Below the pieces are notes generated by a model that was given only the letters and a program-made list of their open reading frames with translations, had not been told where the DNA came from and ran no database searches. A stretch of 24,813 nt of DNA from a virus: IMG/VR virus record IMGVR_UViG_3300024221_000060, positions 1 to 24,813 of that record; one strand, written 5' to 3'. Below are positions 8,492 through 14,969 of the stretch, piece by piece. The position numbers and the translations under genes are program-made. The first letter of the stretch is position 1. Each line of letters starts with the position of its first letter.

Positions 8492-9507
8492 GCCAAAATG
8501 ACTTCAACATCGCCAATCAGGGCTTCCCGTCATTTCGAAGTGACTTGAACTCCGCCTTGCTGGCGCTTGGTTCTAACTCGTCAGGCGCAACCGCTCCAGC
8601 GACCACCTACGCTTATCAGTGGTGGTATGATACTGCGAACAACATTCTCAAGATGCGCAACGCTAATAACGATGCGTGGATTGATTTTGCCTTTTTGAAC
8701 CAAACGACAGACGAACTGATTCCGACAATCGCCGGGGCAGAAATTACCGCAACGGCTGCCGAGTTGAACAATCTGGACGGCTTTACAGGGTCCACGGACA
8801 ACCTAAACGCCACGCAATTTCTCAGCGGACGCAATCTTATTATCAACGGCTCTGGTCGAATCAACCAGCGCGGTTATGTTAGTGCCACGGCAACTGGCGG
8901 GGCAAACGAATACACTCTTGATCGCTGGCGAGTGGTGGCGAGCGGCCAAAACCTGACATACACCGGTACGAATGCGGGCGTCACGATGACGGCACCTGCT
9001 GGCGGTGTTGAGCAGGTAATTGAAGGTGCTAACATCGTCGGCGGCACTTACGTTATCAGCTTTACCGGCACTGCCACATGTACGGTTGGTGGCGTTACCA
9101 AGTCCAGCGGTGATACTGTCACTCTGACAGCCAATACCAATGCGACGGTTCGCTTTAGCAGCGGCACGTTTACCGATGTGCAACTCGAAGCAGGCTCCGT
9201 CGCCACACCGTTTGAGCGCAGACCCGTGGGAACCGAGTTGGCGCTGTGTCAGCGGTATTATGAGGTTGGCGGCGGACATGGCGTATCTTATGGTTCGTCC
9301 GCATCTGCGGTCCAAAGGGGCCAAGTATATTATAGGGTTTCTAAAAGAGCTACCGCAACTCTCGGTCTCACCAAAACAGGTGGGGTGGCGACAGGCCCAG
9401 TGATTACCAATATCTTTCCTTCGCTTGATGGTTTTAGTTTTGGGTTCTCATCGACAGCTGCCAGTCAAGAAATTGTGATAACTTACACAGCAGACGCGGA
9501 GTTATAA
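8488..9507 (+). CDS. Tail fibre protein
   Basis: The 339-residue protein starts in an ATGA overlap with the tip gene. The N-terminal part contains YQWWYDTANNILKMRNANND, a strand pattern common in phage fibre shafts, then AELNNLDGFTGSTDNLN. From about residue 112, NLIINGSGRINQRGY followed by YTLDRWRV, and later DVQLEAGSVATPFERRP and LALCQRYYE, form a well-known fibre/receptor-binding module seen in many tail fibres. The C-terminus is probably the receptor-binding end and most variable. It likely attaches to the J-like tip. Confidence 0.8.
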   Translation: MSQNDFNIANQGFPSFRSDLNSALLALGSNSSGATAPATTYAYQWWYDTANNILKMRNANNDAWIDFAFLNQTTDELIPTIAGAEITATAAELNNLDGFTGSTDNLNATQFLSGRNLIINGSGRINQRGYVSATATGGANEYTLDRWRVVASGQNLTYTGTNAGVTMTAPAGGVEQVIEGANIVGGTYVISFTGTATCTVGGVTKSSGDTVTLTANTNATVRFSSGTFTDVQLEAGSVATPFERRPVGTELALCQRYYEVGGGHGVSYGSSASAVQRGQVYYRVSKRATATLGLTKTGGVATGPVITNIFPSLDGFSFGFSSTAASQEIVITYTADAEL

Positions 9508-9510
9508 GCC

Positions 9511-9825
9511 ATGATCACCCAAATCATAAAAACCCCACAAGGCTACGATATCATTCTCAACGGTCAAACGCTGTCCGTTCCAGACGCAGGCGGCAACCGC
9601 CACTACCAGATGGTGATGGAGGCCATCGAGGCAGGACAGCCCGTGCTTGATCCGCCGCCACCCCCAGCGCCCACGCTTGAGCAGCAGAAGGCAGCACGGC
9701 AGGCCGCATATACCGCAGAGGCCGACCCGATGTTCTTTAAGTACCAGCGTGGGAAGGCAACTGAGCAGGAATGGCTAGATTTAATCGCTGAGATCAAGCT
9801 GCGGTATCCGTATCCAGAGGTATAA
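9511..9825 (+). CDS. Small tail-fibre-associated protein (assembly chaperone candidate)
   Basis: The 104-residue protein follows the fibre gene by three bases. It has a beta-rich N-terminus (QGYDIILNGQTLSVPDAGGN), a Pro-rich hinge (LDPPPPPAPTLEQQKAARQ) and a helical C-terminus with EWLDLIAEIKLRYPYP. The Pro hinge plus the helix beginning EQQKAARQAAY and DPMFFKYQRGKATEQEW resembles C-termini of small proteins encoded after phage fibres, some of which act as fibre assembly chaperones. The function is inferred from position. Confidence 0.5.
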   Translation: MITQIIKTPQGYDIILNGQTLSVPDAGGNRHYQMVMEAIEAGQPVLDPPPPPAPTLEQQKAARQAAYTAEADPMFFKYQRGKATEQEWLDLIAEIKLRYPYPEV

Positions 9826-9828
9826 GCA

Positions 9829-9882
9829 ATGTCTCTGCCATATTACGTTGAGCCGGAATACTGGCTAGAAGGCTCTTACTAA
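9829..9882 (+). CDS. Tiny 17-residue ORF, possibly translated
   Basis: An ATG four bases after the previous stop opens a 17-codon frame encoding MSLPYYVEPEYWLEGSY, rich in Tyr, Pro and Glu. Its TAA shares a base with the ATG of the next small gene (TAATG), the same linkage used by real genes here. No strong ribosome binding site is seen (CCAGAGG about 10 bases upstream). It may be a real micropeptide, a coupling leader, or the remnant of a longer tail gene. No function proposed. Confidence 0.3.
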   Translation: MSLPYYVEPEYWLEGSY

Positions 9883-10025
9883 TGGAAATGGATGCAATCT
9901 GGAACACGATCCTTACGGGGGTTGTCGGCTTCATTGTTTGGTGGGCCAAGTCTCAATCGGATGAGACCAACGCCCGCTTAACTCGCCAGATATTTCGTGC
10001 TATGATGCGCGAGTATTTTCAATAG
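9882..10025 (+). CDS. Small single-pass membrane protein (47 aa)
   Basis: The frame encodes 47 residues and begins MEMDAIWNTILTGVVGF. One hydrophobic segment (about residues 6-22, IWNTILTGVVGFIVWWA) is followed by a polar, charged tail (KSQSDETNARLTRQ, then RAMMREYFQ). The ATG shares a base with the stop of the preceding micro-ORF. The architecture, a membrane helix near the N-terminus and then a charged helix, is like the larger membrane protein at 12925-13164. That could mean a duplicated or accessory lysis/holin-like function. Its place among fibre genes, far from the lysis cassette, is odd. Function unknown. Confidence 0.5.
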   Translation: MEMDAIWNTILTGVVGFIVWWAKSQSDETNARLTRQIFRAMMREYFQ

Positions 10026-10036
10026 GAGGCCGACAA

Positions 10037-10408
10037 ATGGCTACACTCAACGACCGCGTGTTTGACAACGGCCTCACCGTTCTCGACACAGAAGCAAACA
10101 AAATCATCAGCACCTCACAAGAGGCTACAACATTCACTGAAGCTAACGTGACCTACGCCCTTGGCCACAGCACAAGCCTTAGCATTGGTGCCCCACAGGA
10201 TCGCTCAGGTGGCGGTCGTGAGGTTGTCGTAGCAGCTATCGCTGATGGTTCTGTCACAGGCACAGGCACAGCTACTCACTACGCTATCGTTGATACTGTC
10301 AACAGCCGCTTGCTGGCGACGGGTTCTTTGACGGCTTCGCAGTCTGTCACAACGGGAAACACATTCACGCTTTCTGCCGTTTCTATCGGTATCCCTGACC
10401 CCGTTTAA
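10037..10408 (+). CDS. Hypothetical virion-associated protein
   Basis: The 123-residue beta-rich protein has a strong ribosome binding site (AGGAGG at 10024-10029), the same AGGAGGCCGA context as the tail tube gene. The N-terminus MATLNDRVFDNGLTVLDTEAN and the middle SLSIGAPQDRSGGGREVVVAA are patterns I associate with a hypothetical family frequent in marine and alphaproteobacterial phages next to tail fibre genes. Low Cys, many Thr/Ser/Ala and repeated GTGTATHYAIVDTVNSRLLAT strands suggest a secreted or virion beta-sandwich. No enzymatic motif is seen. It precedes the C1q-like protein by 17 bases and is probably made with it. Confidence 0.62.
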   Translation: MATLNDRVFDNGLTVLDTEANKIISTSQEATTFTEANVTYALGHSTSLSIGAPQDRSGGGREVVVAAIADGSVTGTGTATHYAIVDTVNSRLLATGSLTASQSVTTGNTFTLSAVSIGIPDPV

Positions 10409-10425
10409 TAAAGAGGTGCTGACAT

Positions 10426-11178
10426 ATGGTCACTTTCGCAAACAGAGCTAAAGTCAGCACCTCAACAACAGGTACTGGTAATATCACACTTGGTACTGCT
10501 GTTGCTGGCTACCAATCCTTTTCTGCCGCTGGTGTCGTCAACTCTGATGTATGTCGCTACACCATTGAGGATGGCAATGCGTGGGAAATCGGCTCTGGCA
10601 CTTACTCTGCTGGCACTCTCACTCGTGTTCTTGGTGAAAGCTCTACAGGCTCTCTGCTGAACCTTTCAGGCGATGCGGTGGTCTACATCACTGCGTCTGG
10701 TGAAGACATTGTGCAGCCTTCAGACTTGGCGACAGTTGCCACTACGGGCGCTTATAGTGACCTGTCTGGAATACCCACGCTTGGCGCTGCGTTCCAAGCA
10801 ACTTTAACATCTGGCGATGTTAGAAATGCAGTTGTACTTTGGAACAATATAGAAACAAATATTGGGGGCCATTACAGCAGCGCCACAGGAAGATTTACTG
10901 CGCCTGTTTCGGGCAATTATTACTTTGGCGCAAACGGCATCTTGGGGGATGCATCAGGAAGACTGCAACTCGGGTCTATGAATCTTCGGAAAAATGGCGC
11001 GGATGTGAAGGTGAGCCATTTCAATAATAGCGACGCTTGGGAAAACTGTAGTATCACATCTATCATGGCTATGTCTGTTGGTGATTACGCTGATATCTAC
11101 ATTTCGTCTGATTACAATGCGCCAAGTCTGTTTGGCTCTGGGTTATACTCCAATTTTTGTGGCTTTCTCCTCGGATAA
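10426..11178 (+). CDS. Virion adhesin candidate with C1q-like C-terminal domain
   Basis: The 250-residue protein begins [20 protein letters not shown], an N-terminal module (to about residue 105) typical of phage fibre-associated proteins. This part contains [16 protein letters not shown] and [10 protein letters not shown]. From about residue 120 the sequence has the C1q/TNF-like jelly-roll pattern: a strand with [24 protein letters not shown], then a strand with LRKNGADVK, and a final GFLLG. C1q-like domains trimerise and bind sugars or proteins, so a host-surface binding role is plausible (inference). RBS AGAGGTG lies upstream. Confidence 0.68.
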   Translation: MVTFANRAKVSTSTTGTGNITLGTAVAGYQSFSAAGVVNSDVCRYTIEDGNAWEIGSGTYSAGTLTRVLGESSTGSLLNLSGDAVVYITASGEDIVQPSDLATVATTGAYSDLSGIPTLGAAFQATLTSGDVRNAVVLWNNIETNIGGHYSSATGRFTAPVSGNYYFGANGILGDASGRLQLGSMNLRKNGADVKVSHFNNSDAWENCSITSIMAMSVGDYADIYISSDYNAPSLFGSGLYSNFCGFLLG

Positions 11179-11195
11179 CCGAAAGGATAATAACT

Positions 11196-11498
11196 ATGAA
11201 CTACACCGTCACCCTCACCCCCGCCGAAGACGCGGCACTGTCCTACGCAGCGTTGTCGCAGCAGGATTGGATCGACAACTCGGTCCACGAACGCGCGCGC
11301 CTCGCCACAGACGAGATTGTAGGGATCACAGTGACCAAGTGCCTAGAAGCTGGAATTCAAATCCCCAACGCGAAAGACGAAATGGTCACGCTGGCCTTCG
11401 CACAGGGCTGGGTCAAGACCGCAGCCGAGCGTCAGGTGGAAGTCGAACGTCAGGCGGAAGTCGAGGCGGCAGCGCAGGCCAGCAGGGAACCTAACTAA
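11196..11498 (+). CDS. Hypothetical small tail-region protein
   Basis: Start chosen at ATG 11196, seven bases after AAAGGA; an upstream TTG at 11157 would lie inside the previous gene. The 100-residue protein begins MNYTVTLTPAEDAALSYAAL and is mostly helical. It ends in a charged, Ala/Glu-rich tail (about residues 76-100, with VEVERQAEVEAAA). The segment QDWIDNSVHERARLATDEIV resembles a short helical module I recall from alphaproteobacterial phage tail regions. No catalytic motif. It ends in TAATG, linking to a five-codon frame before the repeat protein. Confidence 0.58.
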   Translation: MNYTVTLTPAEDAALSYAALSQQDWIDNSVHERARLATDEIVGITVTKCLEAGIQIPNAKDEMVTLAFAQGWVKTAAERQVEVERQAEVEAAAQASREPN

Positions 11499-11515
11499 TG
11501 TCAGGCTACATCTAA

Positions 11516-12592
11516 ATGCTTGGATTTTCGCCTCTAGCCTCTGCGCCTTTAGCCTCTGCGCCTCTGGCTGATGATGGGGCGGTTATCGTCTACCCCATAA
11601 ATGCTGATGGCATTGTCACGGGTCAAGCTGTTGTTGATAGTTCTACTGTAGCTCAGGAACACGGCCTTACAGCCGATGGCTTGACGACAGGGTTACCAGT
11701 CGTTCCGTTGTCAACGCTTGTTCGGACACACATCCTACCGGCAAACAGCATTACAACCGGCCAACCTGTAGTGCCAGCTATCAGTGCTTCTGAAGAAGAG
11801 ACTTTCTCTGCTGACCCAACCACTACTGGTCAGCCTACAGTACAAGCCTCTGACCTACTGCAAGAGCATGAACTCTCACCAGTGGCAATTATTACAGGTC
11901 AACCAGTTGTCCCCGCAATCACAATGTCAGAGGACGAGACCTTTGCGGCTGATCCGATTTTGTCGGGCGCACCCGTCATTGCGACAGCCACAATCGAGCA
12001 AGATGAAAATCTAAACGGCGACAACATTGCGACGGGCAACGCTGTTGTTCCTGCGATTACAATGTCAGAGCGTGAAACGCTAAACGCTGACCCGATAACG
12101 GCTGACTTCCCAAGGGTCGGACAACCGACGATTGAGCAAGAGCATGACCTTGCGCCAGTGAGTATCGCAAGCGGCGCGCCTGTCATTTCTGCATCTGTCA
12201 TTGCGCAGGTGGAAGTTCTGACAGCGGCTAACATCACCACCCAGCCGCCCGTTGTTGGAAGCCCCACAGCGATTGTTGTCCATGTTTTGAGCGCCGATGA
12301 CATCACGACAGCCGCGCCCATTGTTGACGCCTCTACCATCGAGCAAGAACACGAGTTGCAGGCCGATAATGTTTTGGCTGGCGCACCTGTAATTCAGCCA
12401 TCTGTTATGGATGTCACGGTAATCCTCAGCGCAGACAGCATTGTGACAGGTGCGCCTGTGTTTGGGCCAGCATATGTCAATGGAAGCGCTAGAAGGTCGA
12501 TCAGCATTTCTGATCCTTCAAATAACGTCGCCCTAGTGAAGATTGGGCCAAATGCGTGTATTGTGACGCAGCAAGCAAACGAGGCGGCATAA
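11516..12592 (+). CDS. Repeat protein with thirteen 23-residue repeats
   Basis: The 358-residue protein has three parts. Residues 1-28 are hydrophobic and contain a short duplication (SPLASAPLASAPLAD). Residues 29-327 are thirteen consecutive units of exactly 23 residues, with consensus ADxIxTGxPVV then a variable middle and (T/S)IxQEHxL. Residues 328-358 form a tail (SISISDPSNNVALVKIG). Units 3 to 8 alternate between a VPAIxxSExETF/L type and an IEQEHxL type, a 46-residue higher-order period. No indels break the register. A regular beta-rich solenoid or fibre-like stack is likely (inference). I recall similar repeats in alphaproteobacterial prophages, without a known role. The location in the fibre region suggests a virion appendage. 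Starts directly after a TAA. Confidence 0.7.
   Translation: MLGFSPLASAPLASAPLADDGAVIVYPINADGIVTGQAVVDSSTVAQEHGLTADGLTTGLPVVPLSTLVRTHILPANSITTGQPVVPAISASEEETFSADPTTTGQPTVQASDLLQEHELSPVAIITGQPVVPAITMSEDETFAADPILSGAPVIATATIEQDENLNGDNIATGNAVVPAITMSERETLNADPITADFPRVGQPTIEQEHDLAPVSIASGAPVISASVIAQVEVLTAANITTQPPVVGSPTAIVVHVLSADDITTAAPIVDASTIEQEHELQADNVLAGAPVIQPSVMDVTVILSADSIVTGAPVFGPAYVNGSARRSISISDPSNNVALVKIGPNACIVTQQANEAA
11600..12496 (+). repeat. Thirteen tandem 69-bp coding repeats
   Basis: The DNA encodes thirteen 23-codon units in constant register. The protein-level pattern is much better conserved than the DNA, so the expansion is old or under protein-level selection. Units 3/5/7 and 4/6/8 are pairwise more alike, pointing to growth by duplication of a two-unit block. 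Confidence 0.75.
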
Positions 12593-12915
12593 TGGTTTTT
12601 TACATCAAGCAAAACGACACAAGCCCTTCGATGCTGGCTACGCTCGAGGATGCATCTGGAAATGCAATCAACCTTCTTGGCGCTTCTGTTCGCTTTCATA
12701 TGAGTGCAATCAGTTCTAGCATCACAAAGGTTGACGCTTCGGCATCTATCGTAACCCCCGCTGCTGGAACTGTTCAATACGATTGGGACGCGCTAGACAC
12801 CGACACAATCGGCTCATTCCAAGCTGAATTTGAAGTCACATATGTTGATGGCACAATCGAGACATTCCCGAATGACGGATATGTGCGGGTCGAAATTATC
12901 CGAGATATTGCGTGA
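12592..12915 (+). CDS. BppU N-terminal-like baseplate/fibre protein
   Basis: Start chosen at ATG 12592, sharing a base with the upstream TAA (TAATG); an in-frame ATG at 12556 lies inside the repeat gene. The 107-residue protein begins with FYIKQNDTSPSMLATLEDA and continues with INLLGASVRFHM and GTVQYDWDALDTDTIG. This is the pattern of the BppU N-terminal domain family, which anchors receptor-binding modules to baseplates in lactococcal phages and is widespread in phages generally. Here it stands alone, so it may be an adaptor for the neighbouring adhesins. Confidence 0.62.
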   Translation: MVFYIKQNDTSPSMLATLEDASGNAINLLGASVRFHMSAISSSITKVDASASIVTPAAGTVQYDWDALDTDTIGSFQAEFEVTYVDGTIETFPNDGYVRVEIIRDIA

Positions 12916-12924
12916 GGCTGACCT

Positions 12925-13164
12925 ATGGACACTCTATCCCTGCTCAAAACACTCTGGCCAATCGTTGTCGGTTTCATTGCGTTTCTGGTCTGGCTGATCC
13001 GGCTTGAGGGTCGGTCTATCGAGAACAACAAAGAGATCAAGCGGCTCTGGTCGCAGCGCAAAGAGGACTTGGAAATGTCCCGTCAGTCGCGCGTGGACAC
13101 GAACAAGATGCTGGGCGAGATACGCGATGACATCAAGGCGCTGATCGCCAAAGTCGGAAAATGA
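12925..13164 (+). CDS. Membrane protein with coiled coil, holin/antiholin candidate
   Basis: The 79-residue protein has one membrane segment at about residues 8-26 (KTLWPIVVGFIAFLVWLI). A long charged helix with heptad character follows (about residues 30-76, SIENNKEIKRLW to IRDDIKALI). This layout resembles XhlA-like and other accessory holins. It is the first gene of the lysis cassette and overlaps the next gene by an ATGA. Upstream GAGG lies about eight bases before the ATG. Whether it forms the lesion or regulates the two-helix protein downstream cannot be decided from sequence. Confidence 0.6.
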   Translation: MDTLSLLKTLWPIVVGFIAFLVWLIRLEGRSIENNKEIKRLWSQRKEDLEMSRQSRVDTNKMLGEIRDDIKALIAKVGK

Positions 13165-13397
13165 CACCGGAGTGGCTGAACCGCTGGCGCATCTGGCCAC
13201 GGCTCATCATCACGCTTTACGGGATCGCCTTCTACCGCACTACCGAATGGTTTATGGCGCTGCCTGACCCGACAAACGCGCAGGCAGGCTTTGTCAGCGT
13301 CATCGTTGGTGCAGGCGCAGGTTTCTTTGGGATATACGTCAATGGCAAAGCATCTAGCTCTAGTGTGCCTTCTGATCGCTCTGACGGGCTGCGGTAA
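13161..13397 (+). CDS. Two-helix membrane protein, holin candidate
   Basis: The 78-residue protein starts in an ATGA overlap. It begins MTPEWLNRWRIWPRLIITLYG, with membrane segments at about residues 12-33 and 42-60 separated by a short PDPTNAQ turn. The polar Ser/Arg tail (SSSSVPSDRSDGLR) would be cytoplasmic in a class II holin topology. I recall this family from many roseophages next to endolysins. Its last 56 bases overlap, in another frame, the start of the lipoprotein gene, an arrangement reminiscent of nested lysis genes. Confidence 0.62.
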   Translation: MTPEWLNRWRIWPRLIITLYGIAFYRTTEWFMALPDPTNAQAGFVSVIVGAGAGFFGIYVNGKASSSSVPSDRSDGLR

Positions 13398-13680
13398 GCT
13401 GCCCATCGGGATGCTCGGCGGTGGACCTAACGTCGCAGCCAATACGCAGGTCGGGCGCGAGAACGTGCAGCAAGCGGTGGCGCAGCAGACTCGAACAACC
13501 GCGGGCCGTGATGTGGTGACCACGACGCGAGATGTGGAGGCGGATCAAGTGGACGCTGTGACGATCAACAATGATCGGGTTCCAATTTGGCTGATTGTCG
13601 CGCTCGTGTTAGGGTGGCTTGCACCTAGCCCTAATGAAATCGGGCGCGGCGTGCGCAGATTATTTAAGCGGAGACATTGA
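13342..13680 (+). CDS. Unimolecular spanin-like lipoprotein
   Basis: Start chosen at ATG 13342 because it places an ideal lipoprotein signal peptide at the N-terminus: basic start (MAKH), hydrophobic core and lipobox LTGC with Cys17. The mature part is polar with Gln/Thr-rich character. A C-terminal membrane segment (about residues 80-94, VPIWLIVALVLGWLA) and a basic cytoplasmic tail (GRGVRRLFKRRH) follow. A lipid anchor for the outer membrane plus a C-terminal inner-membrane helix is the u-spanin plan of phage T1 gp11, and 112 residues is close to that size. It would fuse the two membranes after the endolysin has cut peptidoglycan. It overlaps the holin candidate by 56 bases. Confidence 0.75.
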   Translation: MAKHLALVCLLIALTGCGKLPIGMLGGGPNVAANTQVGRENVQQAVAQQTRTTAGRDVVTTTRDVEADQVDAVTINNDRVPIWLIVALVLGWLAPSPNEIGRGVRRLFKRRH

Positions 13681-13681
13681 T

Positions 13682-14134
13682 ATGGGTTTCAGCCTATCGA
13701 AGCGCAGCCTGAGCCGATTGGCTGGCGTGGATGAAGATTTAGTCGAAGTCGTGAAATACGCCATCACGGTCACAAAGATTGACTTTGGCGTGACGTGCGG
13801 CGTGCGCACCGTAGCAGAGCAAAAGGCCCTTGTGGCCAGCGGTGCCAGCCAGACGATGAACTCCAAGCACCTTGAGGGCCGCGCTGTTGATCTGGTCGCC
13901 TACATCGGCCCGCGCGTGTCGTGGGAGCTAAACCTATACGACGACATCGCTGACGCCATGAAAGAGGGCGCTGTGGTCAAATCCGTTGATCTGCGTTGGG
14001 GGGCGGCTTGGCACATCCCGGACATTCGTTTTTGGGACGGCACGATGGAGGACGCGATGAACAGTTACATCGACCTGCGCAGGTCTCAAGGCAAACGGCC
14101 ATTCATTGATGCCGTCCACTGGGAGCTGAATTGA
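13682..14134 (+). CDS. Endolysin, M15 family L-alanyl-D-glutamate-type peptidase
   Basis: Start chosen at ATG 13682, ten bases after GGAG; a TTG further upstream would lie in the spanin gene. The 150-residue protein has the M15C zinc peptidase pattern: SKHLEGRAVDL supplies His63 and Asp70, and DAVHWEL supplies the catalytic Asp143 and third zinc ligand His146, with the same D-x-x-H spacing as T5 endolysin. CGVRTVAEQKALVASGASQT is the usual region preceding the first motif. No signal peptide is seen, so export depends on the holin. It is the last gene of the late operon, facing the convergent minus-strand operon. Confidence 0.88.
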   Translation: MGFSLSKRSLSRLAGVDEDLVEVVKYAITVTKIDFGVTCGVRTVAEQKALVASGASQTMNSKHLEGRAVDLVAYIGPRVSWELNLYDDIADAMKEGAVVKSVDLRWGAAWHIPDIRFWDGTMEDAMNSYIDLRRSQGKRPFIDAVHWELN

Positions 14135-14139
14135 TTTAT

Positions 14140-14186
14140 GGGGCGCGCGACGCAGGCAAGGGAGGGGGACCACGCCGCGCGCCTCC
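14140..14186. terminator. Inverted repeat between convergent operons, candidate bidirectional terminator
   Basis: Arms GGCGCGCG (14142-14149) and CGCGCGCC (14176-14183) are perfectly complementary over 8 bp, with two more pairs possible outside. The 26-base loop is G-rich. The element fills the 51-base gap between the endolysin stop and the HNH gene stop. There is no T-run on either strand, so classical Rho-independent termination is uncertain. Confidence 0.35.
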
Positions 14187-14533
14187 TACATATCACCAAG
14201 CAGTCGCTTCACCAAAGGCAAATATCCGTGATCGGGTCCGTGCTTGTCGCGCCAAGTCTGTTTGCCGTTGTGGATCGCTTCCGGGCCGTCTAAGTGACAC
14301 TCCCGACACAGCGGTATCACATCGAAGTCGCTGGCCTTCCGGCTGCCGTAACGTTCGTGAATGCAATGGTGAGCGTCGGAGGGCGGCGGAGAGCCGCATA
14401 TAACGCACGGTAGGGCCTTTACCCGTCGCATATACTCTAGGGCTTCCTGACCCGCCTCTGAGGCCCTGTAGGCCCTACGCTTGGCCGAGACTTTGCGTAG
14501 GGGTGTTTTTTGTTTGAGCGGTGAACGCTTCAC
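14186..14533 (-). CDS. HNH-type nuclease, Ref/NinG-like recombination protein
   Basis: Start chosen at GTG 14533, which overlaps the upstream TGA as GTGA and gives the typical opening MKRSPLKQKTPLRK; longer starts at 14542 (ATG) and 14560 (GTG) exist but have poorly placed ribosome binding sites. The 115-residue protein has a basic N-terminus. It also has Cys43-x-x-Cys46 (CVIC), AHHCIHERYGSRKASDFDVIP, and Cys76-x-x-Cys79-His80 (CRECH), then RDKHGPDHG. This zinc-bound HNH layout resembles the phage P1 Ref / RecA-dependent nuclease group. It is the last gene of the minus-strand recombination operon. The exact nuclease subtype is uncertain. Confidence 0.68.
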   Translation of the reverse strand: MKRSPLKQKTPLRKVSAKRRAYRASEAGQEALEYMRRVKALPCVICGSPPPSDAHHCIHERYGSRKASDFDVIPLCRECHLDGPEAIHNGKQTWRDKHGPDHGYLPLVKRLLGDM

Positions 14534-14724
14534 TGGAACCATTTCTCCCAGCGGTGGCACTCTGCGCTGATGAACTTGACCTCTTGGTATAGGTACGAGA
14601 CCTTTTTTTTGCTTTTGCGCGCGCGTTCTATGGCTTGGTTGAAAAGTTCACGCTCCGCATATAGCGCATTCAGCTTACGGCGAGCGATAGGCCGCATGAT
14701 TGGGGTTAAGAGCCAGCGTATCAT
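14530..14724 (-). CDS. Hypothetical small basic protein
   Basis: The 64-residue protein begins MIRWLLTPIMRPIARRKLNA and then forms a charged helix (ERELFNQAIERARKSKKK). The amphipathic N-terminus, then Arg/Lys-rich helix and C-terminal RWEKWFQ, suggest a nucleic-acid- or membrane-associated helical protein, but no family is recognised. ATGA overlap with the GapR-like gene upstream and GTGA overlap with the nuclease gene downstream support it as a translated, coupled gene. Confidence 0.55.
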   Translation of the reverse strand: MIRWLLTPIMRPIARRKLNALYAERELFNQAIERARKSKKKVSYLYQEVKFISAECHRWEKWFQ

Positions 14725-14969
14725 AAACCAAGAGCCTCGCGGTACAGTTCCTCTATCGCTTCTTCCTCGGCGCGCTCATCCGCTTCCTTTTTGCGCAGCG
14801 CGACGATCTTGCGGATGGTCTTGGTGCAGTATCCGCGAGACTTGGCTTCGTCATAGACTTCCTTGCGGGCTTCGGTTTCGTCAGCGATGGCCGCGTTTTG
14901 ATGCTCAATGCGTTCGACGATCTGGCGAAGTTCGTCGGCGGTGACTGCGAATGTGTCTGTCATGGTCAT
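14721..14969 (-). CDS. gapR: GapR-like (DUF2312) DNA-binding protein
   Basis: The gene encodes 82 residues from ATG 14969 (ATGA overlap) or 80 from ATG 14963, which has better spacing to GGAG; I cannot settle which. The sequence TADELRQIVERIEHQNAAIAD, then KEVYDEAKSRGYCTKTIRKIVALRKKEADERAEEEA and ELYREALGL, matches the DUF2312/GapR family along its full length. Cellular GapR of Caulobacter and relatives is a tetrameric clamp that binds overtwisted AT-rich DNA ahead of replication and transcription. The phage copy may serve phage replication or modify host chromosome structure (inference). It has no long N-terminal extension. Confidence 0.85.
   Translation of the reverse strand: MTMTDTFAVTADELRQIVERIEHQNAAIADETEARKEVYDEAKSRGYCTKTIRKIVALRKKEADERAEEEAIEELYREALGL

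Noticed and set aside
11078-11494. Plus-strand Arg-rich frame of 138 codons
   Set aside because: Shadow frame across two well-supported genes; low-complexity Arg/Ser/Gly product.
14138-14293. Plus-strand frame of 51 codons (starting MGRATQAREGDHAARLL) after the endolysin
   Set aside because: Most of it lies antisense to the HNH nuclease gene, it runs through the inverted repeat, and the ribosome binding site is badly spaced.
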